Translations under genes and position numbers: made by a program | Shown here: positions 13,240 through 21,982 of the stretch, one piece after another | How positions within the stretch are numbered: position 1 is the first letter of the stretch | Layout of the letters: every line of letters starts with the position of its first letter | The notes under the pieces: model-generated | Database searches by the model: none | What the model saw: only the letters and a program-made list of their open reading frames with translations | What the model was told of the DNA's origin: nothing | Assembly (NCBI GenBank): GCA_043769295.1 | Contig: JAYVJL010000071.1 | Location: 1 to 26,150, forward strand | Direction: 5' to 3' | Source of the DNA: Aalborgiella sp043769295 | GTDB lineage: Bacteria > Pseudomonadota > Gammaproteobacteria > Burkholderiales > Burkholderiaceae_C | Length of the DNA: 26,150 nt

Positions 13240-15396
13240 ATGAATTTTCTTCTCAAAACCCCAACGGGATACCACCTTCGCCATAAATTTACTGCTGTAT
13301 TTATAGCAGTAGCTTCAATATTTGCATCGGCTCCAGCGCATTTGCATGCTCAAAAACAAGGCGAAGCAATTACCTTGAATTTCGTCAACGCGGAGATCGA
13401 AGCCGTTGCGCGCACCATGGGCGTGATCACTGGTCGCAACATGGTGGTTGATCCACGCGTCAAAGGCACGATCAACCTGTCCAGCGAAAAAGCCCTGTCA
13501 CCCGCGGCTGCGTACAACCAATTTCTGGCTACTTTGCGTTTGCAAGGTGTGGTGGTGGTGGACTCGCAAGGCATCTCCAAGGTTGTACCCGAGGCTGACG
13601 CCAAGCTGCAAACAGGCGTTGTTTCAGTGGGTGCCGTACCCGCCAAAGCTGGTGGCAACCAGATTGTCACGCAAATTTTCAACCTCAATTACGATTCTGC
13701 GGCCAATTTGCTGCCCATATTGCGCCCGCTGATCAGCCCAAACAACACCATCAACGTCAACCCCGGCAACAACTCGTTGATCATTACAGATTACGCAGAC
13801 AACCTGCAACGAATAGCACGCATCATCGCCGCCAGTGATGTGCCCAACGCCACCGATGTTGAAGTATTGCCTTTGAAAAATGCACTCGCCAGCGATCTTG
13901 CGCCGCTGATTCTGCGATTGGTCGATTCTGGTTCCGCAGGCGCTGGCGTCACGACGGCGACGCCCGGTCAATCCGACACCTCTGTAAAAACCACAGTAAT
14001 CGCCGAGCCGCGTAGCAATGCCTTGATCGTTCGCACTGCGAACACGGCGCGCATGTCCCTGGTCAAGTCTCTGGTGGTGAAGTTAGACCAGCCTAGCTCG
14101 CAATCCGCCGCAGGCAATGTGCATGTGGTGTTTTTAAAAAATGCCGATGCACTTAAATTGGCTGTCACACTCAGAGCGTCTTTAGCCGCCACCTCACCGA
14201 GCAGTCCTGGCGCAGCTACGGTCAGCTCTGGGCCAACACCCAACGCGACGCCTGCAGGCTCGCAAGCCGGCGCCGCCGGCGTGCAGGCATCTGCACAGCC
14301 GTCCACAGGCGGTCAAATTCAGGCCGACCCAGCGACCAACTCGCTGATCATCACTGCGGCAGAACCACAATACCGTCAACTGCGCGCCGTGATCGACCAA
14401 CTTGATTCACGACGTGCACAGGTATTCGTGGAGTCTTTGATCGCTGAGATCAACTCTGACAAAGCGGCTGAATTTGGTATCCAGTGGCAAAACGTCTTGA
14501 GCGGCAGCAAAAAAGATACCAATAATCCGAGCGTTATCGGCACCAACTACGGGACAGCGGGCAAGAATTTGCTTGCGTTGTCAGCGTCCGGTTTTTCTAC
14601 GGCGGCGACGACTGCAGCCACCGTGCTCCCGGCCACCGGCTTGAATCTTGGACTGGGGACCATCATTGCCGGCAAAACCGTTTTGGGCTTGTTTGCCAAC
14701 TTCTTGCAGACCACGGGTGAAGGCAATATTTTGTCAACACCCAACCTGCTCACCCTGGACAACGAAGAGGCCAAAATCATCATCGGTCAAAACGTGCCTT
14801 TTGTAACCGGCCAGTACACCAACAGCGCCTCAAGCAGTGGAACCACCGGAACGGTCAACCCCTTTCAAACAGTGGAGAGAAAAGACGTCGGTTTGACGCT
14901 TAAAGTGAAACCACAAATCAGTGAAAACGGCACCATCAAGCTTGAGATTTACCAGGAAGTCAGCAGTGTTCAGGCCTCGTCCATCAACTCCACCACAGGT
15001 TTGATTACCAACAAGCGCTCCATTCAAACCAATGTCCTGGTTGAAGACGGTGGCATCGTGATTTTAGGCGGGCTGCTGCAAGATGAATACTCTGGCAACA
15101 AAGAGCAAGTTCCCCTTTTAGGTGATATTCCACTTTTTGGCAATCTATTCAAAACTGAATCCCGTAGTCGTAAAAAAACCAACTTGATGGTTTTTCTGCG
15201 TCCCGTTGTTGTGCGAGACGGTGCGGCCACCGAACAACTCTCTCTTGACCGCTACGACCTGATGCGGAGCGGGCAGCAAGCCGCACAACCGCCTCTCAAC
15301 ATCGTGCTGCCTATCAACGACTCGGCCATGTTGCCGACGCCAGCACCGCAAGCTGCACGCCCTCTAAGATCATTACCAAGCACGCCCGCACAATGA
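13240..15396 (+). CDS. gspD: Type II secretion secretin GspD
   Basis: 718 residues. A signal peptide (about 1-37, basic n-region, core FTAVFIAVASIFASAPA, likely cut after HLHA) leads into N0 (about 40-115), then N1-N3 ring-building domains (about 140-385, with FNLNYDSAANLLPILRPLI and the paired SLIITDYADN / SLIITAAEPQ repeats). N3 contains a Ser/Ala/Gly/Thr-rich insertion near 315-355. The secretin barrel follows, with VPLLGDIPLFGNLF at about 623-636 and KKTNLMVFLRPVVV. It forms the outer-membrane exit channel. The proline/alanine-rich tail shows no clear S-domain for a pilotin. The signal-peptide core overlaps a degenerate copy of the dispersed repeat. It overlaps gspE by 4 bases. Confidence 0.97.
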   Translation: MNFLLKTPTGYHLRHKFTAVFIAVASIFASAPAHLHAQKQGEAITLNFVNAEIEAVARTMGVITGRNMVVDPRVKGTINLSSEKALSPAAAYNQFLATLRLQGVVVVDSQGISKVVPEADAKLQTGVVSVGAVPAKAGGNQIVTQIFNLNYDSAANLLPILRPLISPNNTINVNPGNNSLIITDYADNLQRIARIIAASDVPNATDVEVLPLKNALASDLAPLILRLVDSGSAGAGVTTATPGQSDTSVKTTVIAEPRSNALIVRTANTARMSLVKSLVVKLDQPSSQSAAGNVHVVFLKNADALKLAVTLRASLAATSPSSPGAATVSSGPTPNATPAGSQAGAAGVQASAQPSTGGQIQADPATNSLIITAAEPQYRQLRAVIDQLDSRRAQVFVESLIAEINSDKAAEFGIQWQNVLSGSKKDTNNPSVIGTNYGTAGKNLLALSASGFSTAATTAATVLPATGLNLGLGTIIAGKTVLGLFANFLQTTGEGNILSTPNLLTLDNEEAKIIIGQNVPFVTGQYTNSASSSGTTGTVNPFQTVERKDVGLTLKVKPQISENGTIKLEIYQEVSSVQASSINSTTGLITNKRSIQTNVLVEDGGIVILGGLLQDEYSGNKEQVPLLGDIPLFGNLFKTESRSRKKTNLMVFLRPVVVRDGAATEQLSLDRYDLMRSGQQAAQPPLNIVLPINDSAMLPTPAPQAARPLRSLPSTPAQ
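13289..13344 (+). repeat. Dispersed repeat, candidate copy E, in the GspD signal peptide
   Basis: ACTGCT (13291-13296) and AGCAGT (13305-13310) form a 6-bp stem, 3 bases shorter overall than in copies A and B. From ATAGCA to GGCT is 20 bases, exactly as in copy A, and GC-CATTT follows where A has GGCC-AAATTT. Base identity in the tail is only moderate. It encodes residues 17-35, which make up the whole hydrophobic core of the signal peptide. Confidence 0.5.
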
Positions 15397-16781
15397 GGTA
15401 TCCCCTCCCCTACGCCTTTGCGCGACAAAACCAGCTCTTGCTCGAAGACAACGGGCAAGATGTCGTAGCGCTCCTGCATGGAGCCACCTCGCGAAACGCT
15501 TTGACCGAGGTATTGCGCAAATTTAAAGTGGCCAGTGTGCAAACGGTAGCGCAAGAAGTATTGATACAACGCATCAGCGAAGCCTATGCCCAAGGCGAGT
15601 CAAATGCAGCCATGGTTGTCAGCGAGGTCGAATCCGATGCGGATTTAAGCCGCATGATGCAGGACTTGCCAGCAGTTGAGGATTTGCTGGAAGCAGCAGA
15701 CGATGCCCCCATTATTCGCATGCTGAACGCGTTGCTGACGCAAGCCGCACGCGACGGGGCCAGCGACATCCATATTGAACCCTACGAGCGCCACTCAAGC
15801 GTGCGTTTTCGGGTGGATGGCACCTTGCGTGAGGTCGTACAACCCAATCGGGCCCTGCACGCCGCCTTGATTTCACGCCTGAAAATCATGGCTGAGCTTG
15901 ATATATCGGAGAAGCGCCTACCTCAAGATGGTCGTATCAGCCTGCGTATCGGCACCCGTGCAGTAGATGTTCGGGTCAGCACCTTGCCCAGCGCCCATGG
16001 CGAACGCGCGGTACTGCGTCTATTGGACAAGTCGGAAGGTCGACTCAGCCTTGAAGCCGTTGGCATGACAGGCGACACCTTGAAGCGATTCACGGGTTTG
16101 CTCGCACAGCCGCATGGCATTATTTTGGTTACAGGCCCAACTGGCTCGGGTAAAACAACCACGCTTTATGCGGCCTTGCATCGTCTTGATGCCAGCAGCC
16201 AAAACATCATGACGGTTGAAGATCCGATTGAGTATGAATTACCTGGTGTCGGACAAACACAGGTCAACTCAAAAATTGATCTCACTTTTGCCAAGGCCTT
16301 GCGTGCGATCTTGCGGCAAGATCCCGATGTGATCATGATCGGGGAAATCCGCGATTTTGAAACTGCGCAAATTGCCATTCAAGCTTCCCTGACAGGGCAT
16401 CTGGTTCTTGCAACCCTGCACACCAACGACTCAGCCAGTGCTGTAACCCGCTTAACGGACATGGGTATCGAGCCATTTTTGTTAAGTTCAAGTCTGCTTG
16501 GCGTGCTTGCGCAGCGCTTGGTCCGTAAAATATGCACCCACTGTGCTGGCGCAGGCTGTAAACAATGCGCACAGACAGGCTACCAGGGACGTACGGGGAT
16601 TTACGAGTTATTGGTCACGACTGACGCCATCCGCGCTCAAATTCACAACCAAACGAGTGAGGCAGACATACGTGTTGCAGCTCTTGCTTCTGGCATGACA
16701 TTGATGCGGGACGATGGAGAACGCTTGGTGCATTCAGGCATCACCTCGCGTGAGGAATTGCTCAGGGTAACGCGTGATTGA
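15393..16781 (+). CDS. gspE: Type II secretion ATPase GspE
   Basis: 462 residues. An N-terminal domain binds GspL (about 1-90), followed by a linker and the N2 domain (ASDIHIEPYE at about 123-132). The ATPase core has Walker A GPTGSGKT (248-255), the aspartate box TVEDPIEYELPG, Walker B with DPDVIMIGEIRD (310-321) and the histidine box TGHLVLATLHTNDS. The zinc site is compact: C381-T-H-C384 and C389-K-Q-C392 separated by four residues, where many GspE proteins have a much longer spacer. GYQGRTGIYELL follows. It powers pseudopilus assembly as a cytoplasmic hexamer. It overlaps gspD by 4 bases. Confidence 0.97.
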   Translation: MRYPLPYAFARQNQLLLEDNGQDVVALLHGATSRNALTEVLRKFKVASVQTVAQEVLIQRISEAYAQGESNAAMVVSEVESDADLSRMMQDLPAVEDLLEAADDAPIIRMLNALLTQAARDGASDIHIEPYERHSSVRFRVDGTLREVVQPNRALHAALISRLKIMAELDISEKRLPQDGRISLRIGTRAVDVRVSTLPSAHGERAVLRLLDKSEGRLSLEAVGMTGDTLKRFTGLLAQPHGIILVTGPTGSGKTTTLYAALHRLDASSQNIMTVEDPIEYELPGVGQTQVNSKIDLTFAKALRAILRQDPDVIMIGEIRDFETAQIAIQASLTGHLVLATLHTNDSASAVTRLTDMGIEPFLLSSSLLGVLAQRLVRKICTHCAGAGCKQCAQTGYQGRTGIYELLVTTDAIRAQIHNQTSEADIRVAALASGMTLMRDDGERLVHSGITSREELLRVTRD

Positions 16782-16800
16782 GTCACCACACGATTAACTC

Positions 16801-18033
16801 ATGCCAGCATACACATTTGAAGCTCTTGATGCCCAAGGCAGCACCCGCAAAGGGGTGATGGAAGGTGATACAGCGCGTGCGGTGCGCAGCATGCTGCGTT
16901 CGCAAGCCCTGGTCCCATTAACTGTGGAACCGGTCAATGGCAGTGCAGCAAGCAGCTCTGGCGGCAGTGGACTGAACATCACACTCTTCACCAGTCGCAT
17001 TTTCAATGCCACCGGGCTCGCCATTTGGACGCGTCAAATAGCCGGCCTCGTTTCCTCTGGTCTGCCGCTTGAGCGTGCGCTGACCGCACTCACGGATGAG
17101 TCCGAAGACGAACGCCAGCGCAACCTGCTCGCCAGTTTGCGTGCTGAAGTGAATGCGGGTAGCACCTTTGCCAAAGCGTTGTCGCAGCATCCGCGTGAAT
17201 TCTCAAGTATCTATACGGCAGTCATTGGTGCAGGAGAGCAAAGCGGTAGTCTAGGACAGGTTTTGGAGCGCCTGGCCGATGATCTGGAAGAGCAACAGGC
17301 CTTGAAGTCCAAATTAATCGGTGCTGCACTTTATCCTGCGATTGTGACATTGGTAGCCATCGTCATCGTCTTGTTTCTAGTCGGCTATGTGGTCCCGCAA
17401 GTGGCTAATGTTTTTGCTGGAACGAAGCGCGCGCTGCCCTTTTTAACCGTTGCCATGCTCGCCATCAGCGACTTTGTACGAAGTTACGGCTGGTTGATGC
17501 TGATGGTTATCGGCTTGATCGCTTTTGGCGCGAAACTGGCACTTCGCAATGAATTGTTTCGAGAGAAATTTGATGCTGCATGGCTGAACATCCCGTTGAT
17601 AGGGAAACTCGCACGCGGCTACAACGCTGCGCGCTTTGCAAGTACATTGGCCATGCTTGCCACTGCAGGTGTACCCATTCTTAAAAGCCTGCAAGCGGCC
17701 GCGCAAACCTTGAACAACCGCGCCATGCGTGCTGATGCAATGGACGCGCTGGTGCTGGTACGCGAAGGAGCACCGTTGGCTTCGGCCATTGCACAGAAAA
17801 AACGCTTCCCTGGCATCGTCAGCATGTTTGCACGTTTGGGCGAACAAACCGGTCAACTACCGTTGATGCTGTCACGCGCTGCCAAACAACTGAGCACAGA
17901 AGTGCAACGCCGTGCCATGCATTTGGCGACCCTGCTAGAACCCCTCCTCATCGTTGCAATGGGTTTGGTGGTTATGCTGATTGTGCTGGCTGTTCTTCTC
18001 CCTATTATTCAACTCAACCAATTGGTTCGATAA
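16801..18033 (+). CDS. gspF: Type II secretion protein GspF, polytopic platform protein
   Basis: 410 residues beginning MPAYTFEALDAQGSTRKGVM, typical of GspF. Two tandem T2SSF domains each precede membrane segments: ISSG/LPLERAL and AVIGAGEQSGSLGQVLERLA in the first half, ATAGVPILKSL and LGEQTGQLPLML in the second. Membrane segments lie at about 174-197, 220-243 and 378-403. GspF sits centrally in the inner membrane and passes ATPase motion to the pseudopilus. It starts 19 bases after gspE with no strong ribosome site. It is the last gsp gene of the run; no terminator is seen before the next gene. Confidence 0.96.
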   Translation: MPAYTFEALDAQGSTRKGVMEGDTARAVRSMLRSQALVPLTVEPVNGSAASSSGGSGLNITLFTSRIFNATGLAIWTRQIAGLVSSGLPLERALTALTDESEDERQRNLLASLRAEVNAGSTFAKALSQHPREFSSIYTAVIGAGEQSGSLGQVLERLADDLEEQQALKSKLIGAALYPAIVTLVAIVIVLFLVGYVVPQVANVFAGTKRALPFLTVAMLAISDFVRSYGWLMLMVIGLIAFGAKLALRNELFREKFDAAWLNIPLIGKLARGYNAARFASTLAMLATAGVPILKSLQAAAQTLNNRAMRADAMDALVLVREGAPLASAIAQKKRFPGIVSMFARLGEQTGQLPLMLSRAAKQLSTEVQRRAMHLATLLEPLLIVAMGLVVMLIVLAVLLPIIQLNQLVR

Positions 18034-18092
18034 TGGGTCATAAAAATAAGCGCCATCTTTAATTCAACCACCCACATTTAACACAGACCGCC

Positions 18093-18869
18093 ATGACAAA
18101 CGAACTCACCATCGTCAGCACACAAGCCCGCGTAGGCATCATCACCTTGAACCGGCCAAAACAGCTCAATGCATTGAATGACCAGTTAATGGATGAGCTG
18201 GGTGCGGCACTCAAAGCTTTTGATGCCGACCCTGAAATCGGTTGCATGATCATTACCGGCAGCGAAAAAGCATTTGCAGCCGGCGCAGACATTGGCGCCA
18301 TGGCCAGCTACAGTTTTTCCGATGTGTACAAGGGTGACTACATCACACGCAATTGGGAACAAATTCGCAACATCCGCAAGCCCGTGATTGCGGCAGTCAG
18401 TGGTTTCGCATTGGGTGGTGGTTGCGAATTGGCGATGATGTGCGACTTCATCATCGCAGCCGACAATGCCAAATTTGGTCAACCAGAAATCAAACTGGGT
18501 GTAATTCCGGGTGCAGGGGGTACACAGCGCTTGCCACGCGCAGTAGGCAAAGCGAAAGCAATGGACATGGCGTTGACAGGACGCATGATGGATGCCACCG
18601 AAGCCGAACGTGCAGGACTTGTGAGCCGTATCGTGCCTCTGGACAAATTGATGGAAGAAGCGTTAGGTGCTGCTCTGATGATCTGCGACTTCTCACAATT
18701 GGCTGTGATGGCGGCGAAAGAATCCGTGAACCGTGCCTTTGAAGGTGGCTTGGCGGACGGCATCATGTTTGAGCGTCGGATGTTCCACGCACTTTTCGCC
18801 ACAGCCGATCAAAAAGAGGGCATGGATGCATTTGTCAACAAACGCAAAGCCGTTTTTACACATTCTTGA
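18093..18869 (+). CDS. Enoyl-CoA hydratase (crotonase family)
   Basis: 258 residues, the standard length for monofunctional short-chain enoyl-CoA hydratase, which adds water across the 2,3 double bond of enoyl-CoA in beta-oxidation. Visible are IITLNRPKQLNALND, the CoA/oxyanion motif KAFAAGADIGAM, GGGCELAMMCDFIIA with the first catalytic glutamate, and PEIKLGVIPGAGGTQRLPR with the second. Both glutamates being present supports true hydratase activity rather than another crotonase reaction. It lies 59 bases after gspF. It is unrelated to secretion, and whether it is co-transcribed is uncertain. The specific pathway (fatty acid, phenylacetate or branched-chain) cannot be told. Confidence 0.94.
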   Translation: MTNELTIVSTQARVGIITLNRPKQLNALNDQLMDELGAALKAFDADPEIGCMIITGSEKAFAAGADIGAMASYSFSDVYKGDYITRNWEQIRNIRKPVIAAVSGFALGGGCELAMMCDFIIAADNAKFGQPEIKLGVIPGAGGTQRLPRAVGKAKAMDMALTGRMMDATEAERAGLVSRIVPLDKLMEEALGAALMICDFSQLAVMAAKESVNRAFEGGLADGIMFERRMFHALFATADQKEGMDAFVNKRKAVFTHS

Positions 18870-18941
18870 GCCGTCTTAAAAAAATCAATGCCACTTATGT
18901 AAGCGCATCTGGTCAACATTTCACCATTCGCAGATAACACG

Positions 18942-19403
18942 GTGTACAAAATTCCAGAATCTGTACTCGTAGTGATTCACACCAAAGCGCTTGATGTGCT
19001 GCTCATCCGACGCGCGGATGTGGATACACCTGAGTTTTGGCAGTCAGTGACTGGCAGCAAAGACGATCTCAATGAAAGCCTCCTGAACACGGCCATCCGC
19101 GAAGTCTGGGAAGAAACAGGTATAGATGCTCGGCATCCAAATTGCAGATTGCAGGACTGGCAACTGCAGAACATCTATCAAATCTATCCGCAATGGCGGC
19201 ATAGATACGCCCCTGAAGTTACCCACAATACAGAGTCTTTGTTTGGCTTGTGCGTTCCTGCTGGCACGCCGATACAACTCAATCCACGCGAGCATACGGC
19301 ATACCAATGGCTACCCCATCGAACAGCTGTCGACTTGTGTTTTTCTCCTTCCAATGCTGAGGCCTGTTTGCAACTAGCGCGATTCACCCCATGTCAAAAT
19401 TGA
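18942..19403 (+). CDS. nudB: Dihydroneopterin triphosphate diphosphatase NudB
   Basis: 153 residues of the Nudix family. It should remove pyrophosphate from dihydroneopterin triphosphate in folate synthesis. YKIPESVLVVIHT at the start, FWQSVTGSKDDLNES, the Nudix box (GSKDDLNES to REVWEETGI) and WRHRYAPEVTHNTESLFGL all match E. coli NudB closely from memory; the last motif is distinctive for this subfamily. The start is a GTG at 18942: no better in-frame start lies upstream, and the conserved N-terminus begins there. No strong ribosome site is visible. Its end overlaps the next gene by 13 bases. Confidence 0.9.
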   Translation: MYKIPESVLVVIHTKALDVLLIRRADVDTPEFWQSVTGSKDDLNESLLNTAIREVWEETGIDARHPNCRLQDWQLQNIYQIYPQWRHRYAPEVTHNTESLFGLCVPAGTPIQLNPREHTAYQWLPHRTAVDLCFSPSNAEACLQLARFTPCQN

Positions 19404-20239
19404 ATCACCCCAAGAGCCTTCCTGCGGCTCACCAAACTGCACATCCCGTTCGAGTCGCGACATGGAACATTCACAAGGGCGTCAACGGATTGGGACCACG
19501 CAAGCGCTTGGAGATTCACAATATCGGGCTTGCCGTCGATCAATTTGATGCAGATATCGTGTGCCTGCAAGAGGTCAGAAAAATCCACCGTGGTGAAGCA
19601 AGACGCTTTGCCCACTGGCCCGAGCAAGAACAGGCGGATTTCTTAGCACCGCTGGGCTACACCGCTGTCTATCAAACCAATGCGGTCACCAAACATGGCG
19701 AGCATGGAAATGCGTTACTGACACGCTGGCCTATCGTCAGGCATCAGCATGAGGATATGTCGGACCACCGTTTCGAACAACGCGGTCTGTTGCATGTCGA
19801 AATCCTGGTCCATGAATTACCCGTTCATATTATCGTGGTTCACTTGGGACTCATCAAAGCCAGCAGACGCAGACAAATCGAGCAACTGACAACATTCATC
19901 AAACGTGAAATTCCAACACATGCACCTTTGCTGATCGCGGGCGACTTCAATGATTGGGGTTCTGCAAGCATGGCTGCACTACGGACTCTCAAACTGCACA
20001 CATTCGATGGCGTCACACCTGCAGGCAAATCGCTGCGTACTTTTCCAGCGCGATTGCCTATCGTGCAACTCGATTACATCTGTGCGCGCAACCTCACCCC
20101 CACGGATGCGCAAGTTCCCCGCGGACAAGCTTGGGCACGCATGTCGGACCATCTGCCTTTGATTGCTGATTTTGCAATTCACGATGCCAAGCCTGTTGAT
20201 ATCCATCCAGTGGCTGATTCTGCGTCCAGTGTCAACTAA
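19391..20239 (+). CDS. Endonuclease/exonuclease/phosphatase-family protein (YbhP-like)
   Basis: 282 residues of the metal-dependent EEP superfamily (DNase I fold). Catalytic motifs are in order: ATWNIHKGVNG, CLQEVRKIH with the metal-binding glutamate, VVHLGLI, the aspartate/asparagine motif GDFNDWGS, and SDHLPLIADF with the catalytic histidine. There is no signal peptide. It overlaps nudB by 13 bases and ends 2 bases before clsB, so the two are almost certainly co-expressed. In E. coli the YbhP homologue sits beside clsB, suggesting a role in phospholipid or phosphodiester metabolism. The true substrate is unknown. Confidence 0.9.
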   Translation: MSKLNHPKSLPAAHQTAHPVRVATWNIHKGVNGLGPRKRLEIHNIGLAVDQFDADIVCLQEVRKIHRGEARRFAHWPEQEQADFLAPLGYTAVYQTNAVTKHGEHGNALLTRWPIVRHQHEDMSDHRFEQRGLLHVEILVHELPVHIIVVHLGLIKASRRRQIEQLTTFIKREIPTHAPLLIAGDFNDWGSASMAALRTLKLHTFDGVTPAGKSLRTFPARLPIVQLDYICARNLTPTDAQVPRGQAWARMSDHLPLIADFAIHDAKPVDIHPVADSASSVN

Positions 20240-20241
20240 AC

Positions 20242-21462
20242 ATGCCATCCAGCACCACTCTGCATCCAGACCCAGCTTTTTCATTGGAACTCCTTGAAGG
20301 GAGTATTCAGTTTTTCCCGGCTTTGATCGCAAGTCTGGACGCTGCTCGGCACACAGTCCAAATGGAAACTTATATTTTTGACCTGACGGCGAGTGGCGCG
20401 GATGTGGCACAAGCGCTGGAGCGTGCAGCACAGCGTGGCGTCATGGTTCGTCTCGTCGTTGATGGTTTCGGCACACCCGCCCTGCCTGCCGAATGGGCGG
20501 CCCGCTTTCAGGCAGCCGGGGTTCAAAGCATGATTTTTGAGCCTATTGTCACGTTGGGCTTTTTCATTCCGAGGCAGTGGCGGCGCATGCATCGAAAATT
20601 ATGCGTTGTTGATGGTGAAGTCGCTTTTTGCGGTGGAATCAATGTACTTGACGACTTTTATGATCCAAATTATGGGAAATTGACCGATGCACGCTTTGAT
20701 TTTTGTGTTCGTGTCACAGGAGCTTTGGCCTTGACCATTCACGCCATCACTTGCCAGCTGTGGGAGCGGATGTCAACAGGTGGGTTTGATTCACGAAACA
20801 CCTCCAATCACGTGTTGACGGCCATCGATTTTTTGACCAACCAGCCACGTCGATACAAATTCAGGAACAGTCAAACACACACCCTGCAACCTGAAGCCTA
20901 TCTGGTACTGCGCGACAACTTGACCTATCGCGCAACCATTGAACGTGCCTACCTCAAGGCCATTGGCGAAGCGCGTCAGGAAATCATCATCGCCAATGCC
21001 TATTTTTTACCCGGTGCCAAGCTGCGAAAAGCATTGATACATGCGGCCAACCGCGGTGTCAAGGTACAGCTTTTATTGCAGGGCAAATACGAATACTTCA
21101 TGCAATACCATGCGGCGCGTCCTGTGTATGGATCATTGCTCGCTGCAGGGATAGAGATTCATGAATATGCGCCCAGCTATTTACATGCCAAAGTCGCCGT
21201 GATCGATGGTGTATGGGCCACGGTCGGCTCATCAAACCTGGATCCCTTGAGTTTGCTGCTCGCGCGCGAAGCCAATATCGTCGTGCAAGACAAAGTCTTT
21301 GCAGCCAAGCTGCACAAACGCCTGATAGTAGCCATGAAAACTGCGGGCAAGCAGATCGATGCTGACGAATTTTCATGCCGTCCATTTACACAACGCATCC
21401 GTGATCGGATTGCTTTTGCCTTAATGCGCGCAGGCTTATGGATCATCGGCAAACGATATTAA
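20242..21462 (+). CDS. clsB: Cardiolipin synthase ClsB (phospholipase D family)
   Basis: 406 residues with two phospholipase D HKD motifs. The first is HRKLCVVDGEVAFCGGIN (around residue 115), the second HAKVAVIDGVWATVGSSNLD (around residue 315); both keep H-x-K-x4-D. It should join phosphatidyl groups into cardiolipin at the inner membrane. The absence of an N-terminal membrane hairpin and the length match ClsB rather than ClsA. METYIFDLTASG and WERMSTGGFDS are further family-like segments. It lies 2 bases after the EEP-family gene, the same pairing as clsB-ybhP in enterobacteria. Confidence 0.93.
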   Translation: MPSSTTLHPDPAFSLELLEGSIQFFPALIASLDAARHTVQMETYIFDLTASGADVAQALERAAQRGVMVRLVVDGFGTPALPAEWAARFQAAGVQSMIFEPIVTLGFFIPRQWRRMHRKLCVVDGEVAFCGGINVLDDFYDPNYGKLTDARFDFCVRVTGALALTIHAITCQLWERMSTGGFDSRNTSNHVLTAIDFLTNQPRRYKFRNSQTHTLQPEAYLVLRDNLTYRATIERAYLKAIGEARQEIIIANAYFLPGAKLRKALIHAANRGVKVQLLLQGKYEYFMQYHAARPVYGSLLAAGIEIHEYAPSYLHAKVAVIDGVWATVGSSNLDPLSLLLAREANIVVQDKVFAAKLHKRLIVAMKTAGKQIDADEFSCRPFTQRIRDRIAFALMRAGLWIIGKRY

Positions 21463-21481
21463 CAACTGATACGACTGATAC

Positions 21482-21982
21482 ATGCGTCATTTTCTATTTC
21501 CACTTATGTTGCTTTCAGCGTCGGTGCATGCAGCCACCCCATGGCAGGGGGCAGTTACTTACGTTACAGACGGCGATACGCTGTGGGTAAGGTCCTCAGA
21601 CCCAGCCTTGCATGACGCACCGGCCCGAAAAATAAGAATAGAGGGCATTGATGCACCCGAGATATGCCAAAGTTACGGCGAACAATCCAAAAACGCCTTG
21701 CAGCAACTGGTTTTACAGAAAACCGTGGTCGTCCATACTAGGCGCGTTGATGATTACGGCAGAGATGTAGCCAAAATAGCCTTCCAAAACCAGGATGTCG
21801 GCACTTGGATGGTCAGCCAAGGACATGCCTGGTCATACCACTACAGGCACAGCGCTGGACCCTACGCCGTGCAAGAGCGTGATGCTCAATCAGCCAAACG
21901 CGGTTTGTTCGCCGCATCATCACCAGTAGAACCGCGCACATTCAGGCGGGCGCATGGCTCTTGCCACACACCACACAATTAA
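21482..21982 (+). CDS. Secreted thermonuclease (staphylococcal nuclease fold)
   Basis: 166 residues. A signal peptide (MRHFLFPLMLLSASVHAA, likely cut after VHA) precedes an SNase domain: VTYVTDGDTLWVR, KIRIEGIDAPEICQSYGEQS with catalytic arginine and glutamate, and RRVDDYGRDVAKI with the second arginine. It should cut DNA and RNA in the periplasm or outside the cell. Secretion is probably by Sec; use of the neighbouring type II system is possible but unproven. The C-terminal 13 residues are encoded within the 3' end of the convergent moeB gene (41-base overlap) and are not family-conserved. Confidence 0.92.
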   Translation: MRHFLFPLMLLSASVHAATPWQGAVTYVTDGDTLWVRSSDPALHDAPARKIRIEGIDAPEICQSYGEQSKNALQQLVLQKTVVVHTRRVDDYGRDVAKIAFQNQDVGTWMVSQGHAWSYHYRHSAGPYAVQERDAQSAKRGLFAASSPVEPRTFRRAHGSCHTPHN

